A stretch of 64,000 nucleotides of DNA from Streptomyces colonosanans. GTDB lineage: Bacteria; Actinomycetota; Actinomycetes; Streptomycetales; Streptomycetaceae. A model generated the notes under the pieces. The model worked only from the letters and a program-made list of their open reading frames with translations, searched no databases and was not told where the DNA came from. The translations under genes and the position numbers were made by a program. Of this stretch, positions 53,700-63,092 are shown in pieces; the first letter of the stretch is position 1; every line of letters starts with the position of its first letter. The DNA is taken from contig NZ_MLYP01000032.1 in the NCBI RefSeq assembly GCF_001866645.1, positions 1 to 64,000 of the forward strand. The letters are read 5' to 3'.

Positions 53700-53800
53700 C
53701 CCACAGCGTTTTCACCCCGGTTCATGTGGCCTTCGACGACCCTGGAACTCCACGGGAGGATCAGTCCGGCGGCGACAGCGTCGAGGTCCTGGCAGAGGGA
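53700..53800 (-). pseudogene. ISL3-family transposase scrap
   Basis: Minus-strand DLDAVAAGLILPWSSRVVEGHMNR matches the end of ISL3 transposases (LPWSSGxVEGHVNRIK), with the catalytic glutamate. The following KTLKRxMYGR part is frameshifted. It sits in the 319-bp gap between the SARP and permease genes, where the permease promoter must also lie. Confidence 0.6.
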
Positions 53801-53988
53801 GCCGGGCGCCCGGGGCAGTCCCCGCGGCTTCGTCGGGAGGCACCCCGGGATTGCGGTCATAGAGCGCCGAATTCCGGTCACAATCTGGTCAAGCCCGCTT
53901 CACCACCGATTACCCCACAGCATCCGCTCTGACAACATCACCGGGACGTCTGGGCAACAACAGTGACCGGAGCCTTGGGGGAAGCTGG

Positions 53989-56900
53989 GTGACGACGTAC
54001 GGGGGTAGTTTCGGGGTGCGTTCGGGGCGTACCACGCTCGTCCTGGCGAGGGCGCAGGCGCATCGCACGCTGATCACTGCTGCGCTCGTCACCGTCCTGC
54101 TGACCACCTCCGTGCTGGCGGCCCTGGCCGCCTACTCGACCGCGATCGGCGACGCGGCCCTGCGCCACTCACTGGCCGAGCCGCGCAACGCCGCCGATGC
54201 CGCGCTGGTCGTCAAGTCCGAGGTGGCGGCCGATCGTCGCCGGGCCGCCGACGTCGCCGTACGCGACGGAGCGCGCCGTACCTTCGACGGGCTGCCGGTG
54301 ACCGTGCGGACGCTGGTGCGCTCCGGCCCGTACGCCCTGCCCGCAACCACCCGGGCCGCAGCCACCCAGCCGGGCGACAAACCCGACCTCACGCACTTCG
54401 CGGCGCTCGACTCCACGCAGGTGCGGCTCAGCAAGGGGCGCCTGCCACGCGCGGGCACGCCGGACGTCGAGGTGGCGATACCCGAGAACGCCGCACGGCT
54501 GCTGCGGCTGGCGCCGGGCGCCCGCCTCACCGTCACCGACCGGCTCAAGGGGCCGCCCGTGCGGATCCTCGTCACCGGCGTGTACCGGCCCGCCGAGCCG
54601 GCCTCCCCCTACTGGCTGCTGGACGAACTGGGCGGTCGGGGCGTACGGACGTCCGACTTCACCACCTACGGCCCCCTGCTCACGGCGCCCTCCGTCGTCA
54701 CCGGCGGCCGGGTGAGCGACGGACAGTCGGCGTGGCTCGCCTCCGCCGACTTCGCCCGCCTCACCGCCGACCGCATCGACGCCCTGCGCAGCTCCGCGCG
54801 CACCGGGCCCGCCGCCCTGCTCAAGCTGCCCACCGGGACCGGCAGCGAGGGCGGGACGACCGCGAGCACTGCTCTCCCCAAGGTCCTCGACCGGGTCGAG
54901 CGCTCCCTGCTCGTCTCCCGCTCCACCCTCCTGATCGTCGCCCTCCAGCTCGCCCTGCTCGCGGCCTGCGCGCTGCTGCTCGTGGCCGGGCTGCTCGCCG
55001 CCGAACGCACCGGCGAGACCCGGCTGCTGCGCGCCCGCGGCGCCTCCCGCGCCGCCCTCGCCGGCCTCGCTGCCCGGGAGGCGCTGCTGCTGGCCGGGCC
55101 TGCGCTGCTGATCGCCCCGCTACTGGCAGGCCCGCTGATCCGGCTGCTGGCCGGGCAGGGGGCGCTGGCTCGGATCGGACTGGAGTTGGAGGTGCCGGCC
55201 GGCGGACGGCTCGGGGTGTGGCTGACGTCGGCCGGCGTGGCGCTGGGCTGCGCGCTTGCGGTGGTCCTGCCGGCGGTCGCGTCGACCGGGTTCCGCACGT
55301 CCCGCGCCCGCGCCCTGCCCGCTCCGCTGCGGGCCGGGGCCGACCTGGGGCTGGTGGCGGTGGCCGGGGTCGCCTACTGGCAGCTGGACCGCCGCACGTC
55401 GGGCGCGGTGAGCGCGGACACGACCGGCGCCCTGGGCATCGACCCGCTGTTGGTCGCCGCGCCCGCCCTCGCGCTGCTGGCCGGCGCGGTCCTGACGCTG
55501 CGTCTGCTGCCGGCGGCCGCCCGGCTCGCCGAGCGCGGGGCGACGGGCGGGCGGGGGCTGGCCGCGGCGCTGGCCGGCTGGCAGCTCAGCCGCCGCCCGG
55601 GGCGCGGCGCCGGTCCCGTACTGCTGCTCGTCCTGGCCGTCGCGCTCGGCGTACTGGCGATCGGCCAGGGCTCCTCCTGGGAGCGCTCGCAGGACGACCA
55701 GGCGGACTTTGCGGCGGGCGCGCCGGTGCGGGTCCTGGGCACCGATGGCGGCGAGTTCGGCCGCACGCAGGATTACGCGGCCGTGCCCCACGTGCGCGAG
55801 GCCGTCCCCGCCGTGCGGACGACCGTGCCGCTGTCCGGCGACCGCACGGCGACGGTGCTGGCGCTGGACACCGCGCACGCGGCGGACACCGTCCTGCTGC
55901 GCCCCGACCTGGCGCCCTCCCCGATGGAGCCGCTGCTGGCGGGGCTGGGTCCGTCGGGTGAGTCGGCGGGCGCGCGCGTGCCCGCCGGGGCGACCCGGCT
56001 GACGCTGACGGCGACCGTGCTCAGTTCGGTGCGGGGCACGGGGAGCACGGCGACCGTGACCCAGACACTGGAGGACGACCACGGCGTCCCCTACGCGTTG
56101 CCGTCCAGCGGCCTCCCCGTCGACGGGCGCCCGCACACACTGTCTGTCGAACTGCCGAGCGGCCACGGACCTTTGATACTCACCGGGGTACAGCTCGTGC
56201 TGCCCGTACCGTCCCTCCACGCCGAACAGCACACCCTGACCTTCGACGCCCTGACCGCGACAACCGCCGCCGGCACGGCACAGCAAGTGCCCCTGCCGGC
56301 GTCCTGGACGGTGGTCTCCAACACCGACGGGCAGGTCTCGTCCAGCCCCGGAACCTATCCGACCCGCCCGCGCCTCCGCCCCGCCGCGCACCCGACTCTG
56401 GTGTACGGCACGGGCTACGTCCCGTCCGACGAGCCCTGGCTCAGCCCGTCACTGACGCTGCGCATGCAGGTGCCGCAGCCCAAGACCACCGAGGTGGCCG
56501 CCCTCGCCACCGACCGCTTCCTCGCCTCCGCCGGCGCCCGCCCCGGTCAGACGATGGACATCGCCTTCGAGGGGCAGAACATACCCGTGCGGATCGTGCG
56601 CGACCTACGGCAGTTGCCGACGGCCCAGGGCGGGGAGGCAGACGGCGACGGCGGCGCCGTGCTCGTCGATCTGCACGCCTTGAACCGGGTCCTCCAGGCG
56701 CGCTACGGAGCCGCCCTCGCGCCCACCGAGTGGTGGCTGCGGCCGGACTCGCCCTCGGACAGCGCGGGCATCGCCACCGCTCTGCGCGCCCGGCCCGACC
56801 TCGATCCCGGGCAGATCGTCGTGCGCGACGAGATCGCCGCCGAGCTGCGCGACGACCCGTTCGGGGCGGGCCCGGAGACCGCGTTCACCGCGGCAGCCGG

Positions 56901-57285
56901 GGCGGCGGCGCTGCTGGCCGCGCTCGGGTTCGCGGTGAGCGCGGCTGGGGCGCTGCGGGAGCGGAACGCCGAGTTCGCGATCCTGCGCGCCCTGGGCGCC
57001 CCACGCCGCCGGCTGGCCCGTGCCGTCGTCACCGAGCACGGCGTCCTGGTCGCGCTGGCACTGGCCGTGGGCACGGGCCTGGGCATCGCCCTGACCCGCG
57101 CGGTGCTACCACTCATCGTCCTGACCCGCGAGGCCACCCGCCCGGTGCCGGATCTGTTGGTGGAACTGCCGCCGCTGCAGGTGGCCGCCCTGCTGGCGGC
57201 CGTAGCCACCGTCCCGGTCGTCGTCGTGACGCTGCTGGCGGTGCGACAGGCCGATTCGGTGCAGGTGCTGCGGGAGGGGGAGTGA
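53989..57285 (+). CDS. FtsX-like ABC transporter permease (large, 1098 aa)
   Basis: GTG start at 53989 after GGGGGAAGCT. One N-terminal membrane helix (about 24-46) is followed by a large extracytoplasmic MacB-type domain, a first FtsX block of three to four helices (about 310-455), more helices near 480-570, a second large periplasmic-type domain and a C-terminal FtsX block (about 960-1090). This two-FtsX architecture is typical of mechanotransmission ABC systems that expel lipids, peptides or lipoproteins rather than classical pumps. It is followed one base later by a second permease and then an ATPase. Confidence 0.88.
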   Translation: MTTYGGSFGVRSGRTTLVLARAQAHRTLITAALVTVLLTTSVLAALAAYSTAIGDAALRHSLAEPRNAADAALVVKSEVAADRRRAADVAVRDGARRTFDGLPVTVRTLVRSGPYALPATTRAAATQPGDKPDLTHFAALDSTQVRLSKGRLPRAGTPDVEVAIPENAARLLRLAPGARLTVTDRLKGPPVRILVTGVYRPAEPASPYWLLDELGGRGVRTSDFTTYGPLLTAPSVVTGGRVSDGQSAWLASADFARLTADRIDALRSSARTGPAALLKLPTGTGSEGGTTASTALPKVLDRVERSLLVSRSTLLIVALQLALLAACALLLVAGLLAAERTGETRLLRARGASRAALAGLAAREALLLAGPALLIAPLLAGPLIRLLAGQGALARIGLELEVPAGGRLGVWLTSAGVALGCALAVVLPAVASTGFRTSRARALPAPLRAGADLGLVAVAGVAYWQLDRRTSGAVSADTTGALGIDPLLVAAPALALLAGAVLTLRLLPAAARLAERGATGGRGLAAALAGWQLSRRPGRGAGPVLLLVLAVALGVLAIGQGSSWERSQDDQADFAAGAPVRVLGTDGGEFGRTQDYAAVPHVREAVPAVRTTVPLSGDRTATVLALDTAHAADTVLLRPDLAPSPMEPLLAGLGPSGESAGARVPAGATRLTLTATVLSSVRGTGSTATVTQTLEDDHGVPYALPSSGLPVDGRPHTLSVELPSGHGPLILTGVQLVLPVPSLHAEQHTLTFDALTATTAAGTAQQVPLPASWTVVSNTDGQVSSSPGTYPTRPRLRPAAHPTLVYGTGYVPSDEPWLSPSLTLRMQVPQPKTTEVAALATDRFLASAGARPGQTMDIAFEGQNIPVRIVRDLRQLPTAQGGEADGDGGAVLVDLHALNRVLQARYGAALAPTEWWLRPDSPSDSAGIATALRARPDLDPGQIVVRDEIAAELRDDPFGAGPETAFTAAAGAAALLAALGFAVSAAGALRERNAEFAILRALGAPRRRLARAVVTEHGVLVALALAVGTGLGIALTRAVLPLIVLTREATRPVPDLLVELPPLQVAALLAAVATVPVVVVTLLAVRQADSVQVLREGE

Positions 57286-57286
57286 C

Positions 57287-60052
57287 ATGGTGATCCCGTT
57301 CAGGCGTGTGGAACGTGCCGCCGTCCCCTGGGTCCGCACCCGACTGCGGTCGGCCCCCGGTGCCGCTCTCGCCCTCGCGCTGCTGGTGGCGGTGACCGCC
57401 TGCCTGTCCGCCGCATTCCCGCGCGCGCTGGAGCGGTACGAGGACACGGGCCTGCGCCACTCCGTCGAACAGGTTCCCCACTTCCGGAGCGTCGTCAGTC
57501 TGTCCGCCCCGCCGCCCGAGCCAGGCTCCCCGAGTACGCAGGACCAGCTCGAGTACGCACTGCACCCCGCCACCGTGGAGCGCCAGTACGACAGCATCCT
57601 CCGCACGGTCCGGCGCCCCTTCGTCCCCGACCCCAGCCAGTCGTCGTACGGCGTGACCACGTCCGAAAACCAGGTGGTGCCCGAGCCCTGGCTGCCCCGG
57701 CCGGACGGGCTGCCCGCCCGGGTCGCCCTCGTCGCGCAGGCGGGCCTGGCCGACCACGCCCGGCTGAGCGAGGGACGTCTGCCACGCGCGTCCGGCACGG
57801 TCACCGCGACGACGCCCGAGGTGGAGGCGGCGGTCAGCGCGGAAACCGCCAAGACCCTGCGCATCAAGGTGGGGTCGGTCCTGCACGTCCCCAGCGCGGG
57901 TCGGGATGCGCTCGCCGTCCGGGTCACCGGCATCGTCGCCCCACGCGACCGGGACGGCGCCTACTGGGCGACGGACACCCTGCTGCGCACACCCGTGCTG
58001 ATGCGGGAATCGCCCGCCGAGCAGGACTCGCCCCAGTACTGGCTCGGCGCCCTGCTGCTGCCATCCGAGGCCGCCCCCGCGATGCTGGGCACCGACGGGA
58101 AGCCCTACTCCTACTGGCGGCTGGCCCCCGACCCGAACACCCTGCACCACCGCGACCTGGGCGCGTTCAAGTCCGCGCTCGCCGCCCTGATGTCGGGCCC
58201 CAGCCTCCAGCAGGTGCGCAAGGCCACCGACCCCCTCACGGACGCCGACACCGACCTCGACGACGTGCTCGCCTCCTACTCCGCCCTGCACTCCGGCGTC
58301 TCCGCGCTGATCTCGGTCGCGGCGTTCGGCAGCGGTACGGTCGCCGTCGTCGTCCTGGCGATGGCGGGCGGCCTGACCGCCGACCGCCGCCGCACCGAAC
58401 TGGCCCTGCTGCGCGCCCGCGGCGCCTCGCTGCCGGGCCTCGCCGCCCGCCTGCTCGCGGAGACGGCGATGGTCGCCGTCCCGGCCGGGGCGCTCGGCCT
58501 GACCGTGGCCGTGTGGGCCCTCCCAGGCGCCCGGGCCCTGCCCGCCGTACTGGCCGCCCTCGCGGTCACGGTCGTCGCCTGCGCCGCCCTCCCCCTGCGC
58601 GCGGCGGCCGCCCACCGGCTCGTCCGCATCCCCGCGCTCCGCCAGGACGTGACATCCGTACGACCGTCCCGGCGACGTACGGTCGCGGAGCTGACGCTGG
58701 TGGCGCTGGCCGCCGGCGCGGTGGTGACCCTGCGCCGGCAGGGCACGTCCGAGGGGTCCGGGGATCAGCTGATCTCGGCGGCGCCCGTGCTGGTGGGGGT
58801 GATCGCCGCGCTGCTGCTGGTCCGCCTCTACCCCCTTCCCCTGCGTGGCATGGCCGGCCCGGCCGCGCGACTGCGCGGTGTGGTGAGCCATCTGTCCCTG
58901 GCGCGGGCCGGCCGCAGTTCGGCGTCCGCGGTGCTGCCGCTGCTCGCCCTGCTCACCGCCCTGACCACGGCCTCGTTCGGCGGCTCGGTCCTGGCGGGCA
59001 TCGCCGAGGCCCGGGACCACTCGGCGCTCCTCGCCGTCGGGGCCGACGCCCGGCTGGAGTCGACGGTGGATGCCCTGCCCGCGGGGCTGACCGACCGGGT
59101 GCGCCGGGTCTCCGGCGTGCGGGACGTGGCTGCGGTGAGCGTCGCGTACCGGGCGAAGCCGAACAACGGGCCCCGGGCGGTGCCGGTGGTGGGCGTGGAT
59201 CCCGGCGGCTACGCGGAGCTGACAAGGCGGACGGGGCTCGGTGCCTTCTCCGAAGGAGTGTTGAAGAAGGGCCGGGGCGATCTGGGGGCCGACGCCGTGC
59301 TGCCTGCCGTGGCCTCCCCGAGCGTGGCGGACGCCCACGGCTCGGCTCCGTTCCCCGTCAGCATGGAGGACGGCAGCAGTGTCACCGTCCGCATCGTCCT
59401 CGTTCGGGACATCACTCCGGCCGTGACGGCCGACGACTTCCTGGTGGTGGATCGCGCCGGCCTCAGCGCCACGGCGGCCAGGCCGACGGCGCTGCTGGTG
59501 ACGGGCCCGGAAGCGGACGGCCGTTCCCTGCACGAGGCGGCCGGGCACGCAGTATCGGTCCGCCTCCGCGCCGACGAGAGAGCCCGGTACGTCGACTCCC
59601 CCCTCCAGTCCGGCGTGGAGCACCTCTACACGGCGGCAGTGGCGGCAGGCGCCGGCTACGCCGTGCTCGCGCTGCTCCTGTCACTCCTGCGCGCCGCGCC
59701 CGAGCGCATCGCGCTGCTCGCCCGCCTCCGCACCATGGGCCTCACCCGTCGGCAGGGCCGCCGCCTGCTCATCCTGGAGTCCCTTCCCCAGGCCATGCTC
59801 GCCGCGGCGGGCGGCAGCCTGACCGGCTGGGTCGCGATCCGCCTGCTCTCCCCCGGCATGGACCTGACCGCAGTGGCCCTGCCGCCCTCGGTCATCCCCC
59901 TGAAGCAGACCCAGCTGCACACCGACGCCTGGTCGCTGACGGTGCCGGCGCTGGCCGTGGTGGCGGTGACGGTGGGAATCGCCGGCATACAGGCGTGGTG
60001 GGCGGGGAGGAGAGGAGCGGTGCGGGAGTTGAGAGCAGGTGACACGAGGTGA
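57287..60052 (+). CDS. FtsX-like ABC transporter permease (921 aa)
   Basis: ATG at 57287, one base after the stop of the first permease, with the ribosome-binding site GGGAGGGGGAG inside the upstream gene. The order is an N-terminal helix (about 22-43), an extracytoplasmic domain with paired serine/glycine loops, a central membrane block (about 335-460, with the LLRARGASLPGL coupling helix), further helices at about 485-575 and a final membrane block (about 780-910). It resembles the first permease in layout, so the two probably form a heterodimer. Confidence 0.88.
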   Translation: MVIPFRRVERAAVPWVRTRLRSAPGAALALALLVAVTACLSAAFPRALERYEDTGLRHSVEQVPHFRSVVSLSAPPPEPGSPSTQDQLEYALHPATVERQYDSILRTVRRPFVPDPSQSSYGVTTSENQVVPEPWLPRPDGLPARVALVAQAGLADHARLSEGRLPRASGTVTATTPEVEAAVSAETAKTLRIKVGSVLHVPSAGRDALAVRVTGIVAPRDRDGAYWATDTLLRTPVLMRESPAEQDSPQYWLGALLLPSEAAPAMLGTDGKPYSYWRLAPDPNTLHHRDLGAFKSALAALMSGPSLQQVRKATDPLTDADTDLDDVLASYSALHSGVSALISVAAFGSGTVAVVVLAMAGGLTADRRRTELALLRARGASLPGLAARLLAETAMVAVPAGALGLTVAVWALPGARALPAVLAALAVTVVACAALPLRAAAAHRLVRIPALRQDVTSVRPSRRRTVAELTLVALAAGAVVTLRRQGTSEGSGDQLISAAPVLVGVIAALLLVRLYPLPLRGMAGPAARLRGVVSHLSLARAGRSSASAVLPLLALLTALTTASFGGSVLAGIAEARDHSALLAVGADARLESTVDALPAGLTDRVRRVSGVRDVAAVSVAYRAKPNNGPRAVPVVGVDPGGYAELTRRTGLGAFSEGVLKKGRGDLGADAVLPAVASPSVADAHGSAPFPVSMEDGSSVTVRIVLVRDITPAVTADDFLVVDRAGLSATAARPTALLVTGPEADGRSLHEAAGHAVSVRLRADERARYVDSPLQSGVEHLYTAAVAAGAGYAVLALLLSLLRAAPERIALLARLRTMGLTRRQGRRLLILESLPQAMLAAAGGSLTGWVAIRLLSPGMDLTAVALPPSVIPLKQTQLHTDAWSLTVPALAVVAVTVGIAGIQAWWAGRRGAVRELRAGDTR

Positions 60053-60255
60053 GAAGGACAGCGCACCCCGTCCCCGGCGGCCCCGGCAACAGAGCCCGAC
60101 GGCTTCGGCGCCAGACCCCGGGTGCACCGGCGACTCCAGCCCCTGACCCCGGCGGACTCCGCGGCCCCGGCCCCCACCCTGACGGCCCTCGCCCACACGC
60201 GGCAGCCCCGGCCCGCACCCGGCCGGCCGCGGCCCCCCATTGACCAAGGAGCCCG

Positions 60256-61212
60256 ATGACGACGGATCCCACCCTCGCCGAACTGGTCGACAAAGCGACG
60301 GCCACCCGCACTGGGCCCGCCTACGGCCATGACGCCCTCATCACCTGCGACCGTCTGGTCCGTGTCTTCTCGACGGACGGCGTGGAGGTGCAGGCCCTCC
60401 AGGGCCTCGACCTGCTCGTCCGCAAGGGCGAACTCATGGCCCTGGTGGGCGCCTCGGGCAGCGGCAAGTCCACCCTGATGAACATCCTGGCCGGCCTGGA
60501 CACCCCCACCGCCGGGGCGGCCCGGGTGGCCGACCACGACCTGATGGCCATGACCGCGAGGGACCGCCTGCACTACCGGCGCAAGGTGGTCGGCTTTATC
60601 TGGCAGCAGACCTCCCGCAACCTGCTGCCGTATCTCACCGCGGCCCAGAACGTCGCCCTGCCCCTCCAGCTGGCGGGCGGGCGACGCCGCTCCCGGGCCC
60701 GCGCCGAACGCGCCCTGGAACTGATGGAGTTGCTCCAGGTCGCCGACTGCCGAGACCGCCGCCCGCATGAGATGTCCGGCGGTCAGCAGCAGCGGGTCGC
60801 GATCGCCGTGGCCCTCGCCTGCGACCCGGCGGTGCTGCTCGCCGACGAACCCACCGGCGAGCTCGACTCCCACACCGCCCAGCAGATCTTCGCCGCCTTC
60901 CGCACGGCGAACGAGGAGCTGGGCACCACCATCGTCATCGTCACCCACGACCGCGCCGTGGCCACCGAGGTCCGACGCACGGTCGCCATCCGCGACGGCC
61001 GCACCTCCACGGAGGTCCTGCGCCGCAGCGAGGTCGACGAGACCACCGGCCACGAGACGCTGGTGGCCCGCGAGTACGCGATGCTCGACCGGGCCGGCCG
61101 CCTCCAGCTGCCCGCGGAGTACACGAGGGCGCTGGCAATGCGCGACCGGGTGGCGCTGGATCTGGAGGACGACCACATCACCGTATGGCCGGACGACAGC
61201 GGGCACAGCTGA
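60256..61212 (+). CDS. ABC transporter ATP-binding protein (MacB/LolD-like, 318 aa)
   Basis: ATG at 60256 after ACCAAGGAGCCCG. Walker A is GASGSGKST (about 64-72), the Q-loop is IWQQTSRNLLP, the signature is MSGGQQQRV (about 173) and Walker B is LLADEPTGELD. The subfamily is that of FtsX-type exporters. The protein is longer than the usual ~230 residues, with a C-terminal extension (about 250-318) containing EYAMLDRAGRLQLP. The two upstream permeases are its partners. A 203-bp proline-coding-like low-complexity spacer separates it from them. Confidence 0.9.
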   Translation: MTTDPTLAELVDKATATRTGPAYGHDALITCDRLVRVFSTDGVEVQALQGLDLLVRKGELMALVGASGSGKSTLMNILAGLDTPTAGAARVADHDLMAMTARDRLHYRRKVVGFIWQQTSRNLLPYLTAAQNVALPLQLAGGRRRSRARAERALELMELLQVADCRDRRPHEMSGGQQQRVAIAVALACDPAVLLADEPTGELDSHTAQQIFAAFRTANEELGTTIVIVTHDRAVATEVRRTVAIRDGRTSTEVLRRSEVDETTGHETLVAREYAMLDRAGRLQLPAEYTRALAMRDRVALDLEDDHITVWPDDSGHS

Positions 61213-61227
61213 TCGCCGACCGTGACC

Positions 61228-61485
61228 GAGCAGAAGCTGCGCGGGCCGCTCACCACATCAACGCGCCTTGGCGGCCAGGTCGATGGTGAACCCGTCGGTC
61301 TCGACCAGCACGTCGTCCTCTCCGCCCCGGCCGACTCGGCCCGGTGCACGGCGGCCCGCAGCCGAGCCCGCGGCTCGTCCATGCCGGACGGCTTGGTGAC
61401 GTAGTCGTCGGCGCCCGCGCCCAGCGCCTCCACCTTCTCGACCGAGGAGTGTTCGGCAGCCTCGGGTCCTTGCGGCCGACTATCC
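61228..61485 (-). pseudogene. KdpE-type response regulator fragment
   Basis: Leftward, EHSSVEKVEALGAGADDYVTKP continues GMDEPRARLRAAVHRAE. After a one-base loss EDDVLVETDGFTIDLAAK appears in another frame. This is the second half of the receiver and the linker of KdpE. The phospho-Asp region and the DNA-binding domain are missing. It lies between the two convergent ATPase genes. Confidence 0.7.
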
Positions 61486-61552
61486 CGACCTGTGTGACGA
61501 GGAGCAGGTCGGGGGACGTCTTTGACGCAATCCTGACAGGCGGCGGCTTGAC

Positions 61553-62254
61553 CTACTCCCCCGTCTCGTCCCGTATCTCCCCGTCGCGCAGTTCCAGCAC
61601 CCGGTCGGCCAGGTCGAGCAGCGTCGCGTCATGCGTGGCCACCAGGACGGTGACCTGCTCGCTGCGCACGACCGCCCGCAGCAGTTCCATCACGGCATGG
61701 CCGGTCTCCGCGTCCAGCTGGCCGGTGGGCTCATCGGCGATCAGCAACGAGGGGTTGTTGGCCAGGGCGCGGGCGATGGCGACCCGCTGCTGCTGGCCGC
61801 CGGAGAGCTCGCCGGGCCGCTGGGCCGCGTGGTCGGCGAGGTCCACCAGGGACAGCAGCAGCTCGACTCGCTCCTCGCGCTCCCGTACGTCGGCCCGGCG
61901 CATGCGCATCGGCACGCCCACGTTCTCCGCGGCCGTCAGGATCGGGATGAGGCCGAAGGACTGGAAGACGAAGCCGATCCGGTCCCGGCGCAGCGCCAGC
62001 AAGCCGTCCTCGCCGAGCTCCGACAGGTCCAGGCCGTCCACAGTGACCCGGCCCCGGTCCGGTGTGTCGAGCCCTCCGACGACGTTCAGCAAAGTGGTCT
62101 TCCCGGAGCCCGAGCGCCCCTTGAGCGCAACGAGCTCACCGCGCGGGATGTCGAAGGAGACGCCACGCAGGGCATGCACGGCGGCGGCTTCCTGGCCGTA
62201 CGACTTGTGGACGTTCTCGACGCGCACCATGGTCCCCGTGACGACCTGGCTCAT
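61553..62254 (-). CDS. ABC transporter ATP-binding protein (MacB/LolD-like, 233 aa)
   Basis: ATG at 62254 behind GGGGAGGACAT; the frame upstream lacks coding character. Walker A is GRSGSGKTT (about 46-54), the Q-loop is FVFQSFGL, the signature is ELSGGQQQRV and Walker B is LLIADEPTGQLD. Typical length for FtsX-type exporters. It has no permease on its own strand; the nearest is the convergent FtsX operon. It may provide an alternative ATPase for those permeases (inference). Confidence 0.88.
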   Translation of the reverse strand: MSQVVTGTMVRVENVHKSYGQEAAAVHALRGVSFDIPRGELVALKGRSGSGKTTLLNVVGGLDTPDRGRVTVDGLDLSELGEDGLLALRRDRIGFVFQSFGLIPILTAAENVGVPMRMRRADVREREERVELLLSLVDLADHAAQRPGELSGGQQQRVAIARALANNPSLLIADEPTGQLDAETGHAVMELLRAVVRSEQVTVLVATHDATLLDLADRVLELRDGEIRDETGE

Positions 62255-62441
62255 ATGTCCTCCCCTGATCCCTCGTGGGCCGAGCGTCAGTATCGCGGCC
62301 TTCCGCCCGGCTCTCAACGCTTCTCCGGCCCTTTATCCAACGCGGGAACCGAACTCCGAGGGGAGATGCATCGGCCGAGGCCGCGGAGTTCCGTCGGTGC
62401 CCCATGTCCTCCGAAGGACCCCATGCCGCGGGCGAGCTGTG

Positions 62442-63038
62442 TCACTGCAGTTGGTTGAATGCCTGGTCGGCATCGGCTACGGCCTCGGGGTGGACGTCGT
62501 GGGCGGTTCGACCGTCGGCGATCTTCTGCCAGTTGGTCCGGGCGAGCACCCGTTGGACCGCGAGTACCTGGGCGGCTCGCAGGCGTGCCTGGATGCCTTC
62601 GCCGAGGGCGTCCGCCAGTGCCTCCTCATCCTCGAGCTGGTACCGCGTGAGCCGTCCCGCCAGGCTCGGTGTGGTGAACACCAACCGATGGAACGCCACC
62701 ACCTCGGGATGATCGTTGAGGCCGGTGACGGGGTCGTACCGATCGAGGCCGGCCCGGAAGTGCCGGTGCAGCGCCGTCACCGGCTTGATGCCGGACCTGC
62801 GGTCACGTACGACGCGTGCCGCCTCGCCCTGGTGGTCCGCAAACCGGTGCAGCACCAGGTCTTCCTTGGTGGGGAAGTACCGGAAGAGGGTCGGCTTGGA
62901 GATCTCGGCCGCCGCGGCGATGTCGTTGACCGAGACGCGGTCGAAGCCGCGCTCCAGGAACAGCGAGACGGCCGCGTCGCCGATGGCGTCGCGCGTCCGC
63001 TCCTTCTTGCGGGCCCGCAGTCCCGTCGACTCGCTCAT
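62442..63038 (-). CDS. TetR-family transcriptional regulator
   Basis: The 198-residue protein starts at the ATG at 63038 (MSESTGLRARKKERTRDAI). The HTH is RVSVNDIAAAAEISKPTLFRYFPTKEDL (about 36-62), the standard TetR_N recognition region. The C-terminal helices (RAGLDRYDP, AFHRLVFTTPSLAGRL) form the ligand domain. It is divergent from an NmrA-like SDR gene with 54 bp between starts, so it most likely represses that gene and itself. Confidence 0.88.
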   Translation of the reverse strand: MSESTGLRARKKERTRDAIGDAAVSLFLERGFDRVSVNDIAAAAEISKPTLFRYFPTKEDLVLHRFADHQGEAARVVRDRRSGIKPVTALHRHFRAGLDRYDPVTGLNDHPEVVAFHRLVFTTPSLAGRLTRYQLEDEEALADALGEGIQARLRAAQVLAVQRVLARTNWQKIADGRTAHDVHPEAVADADQAFNQLQ

Positions 63039-63092
63039 CTGACCACTGTAACATTCATGACCGGGTTGCTTTTTTAACCGAGTAACGTTTCC
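63039..63092. promoter_or_regulatory. Shared TetR/SDR promoter and candidate operator
   Basis: The 54-bp divergent spacer is unusually AT-rich for this genome (a TTTTTT run). It contains CCGGGTT-N6-AACCGAG as an imperfect inverted repeat and AACGTT nearby. This is a plausible TetR operator. Confidence 0.35.

Noticed and set aside
57113-59623. 836-residue minus-strand open frame opposite the second permease
   Set aside because: Shadow frame; the plus strand has coherent membrane helices and tight operon spacing.
61228-61485. Functional kdp potassium-transport locus
   Set aside because: Only part of a KdpE receiver exists and it is frameshifted; no kdpABCD genes.
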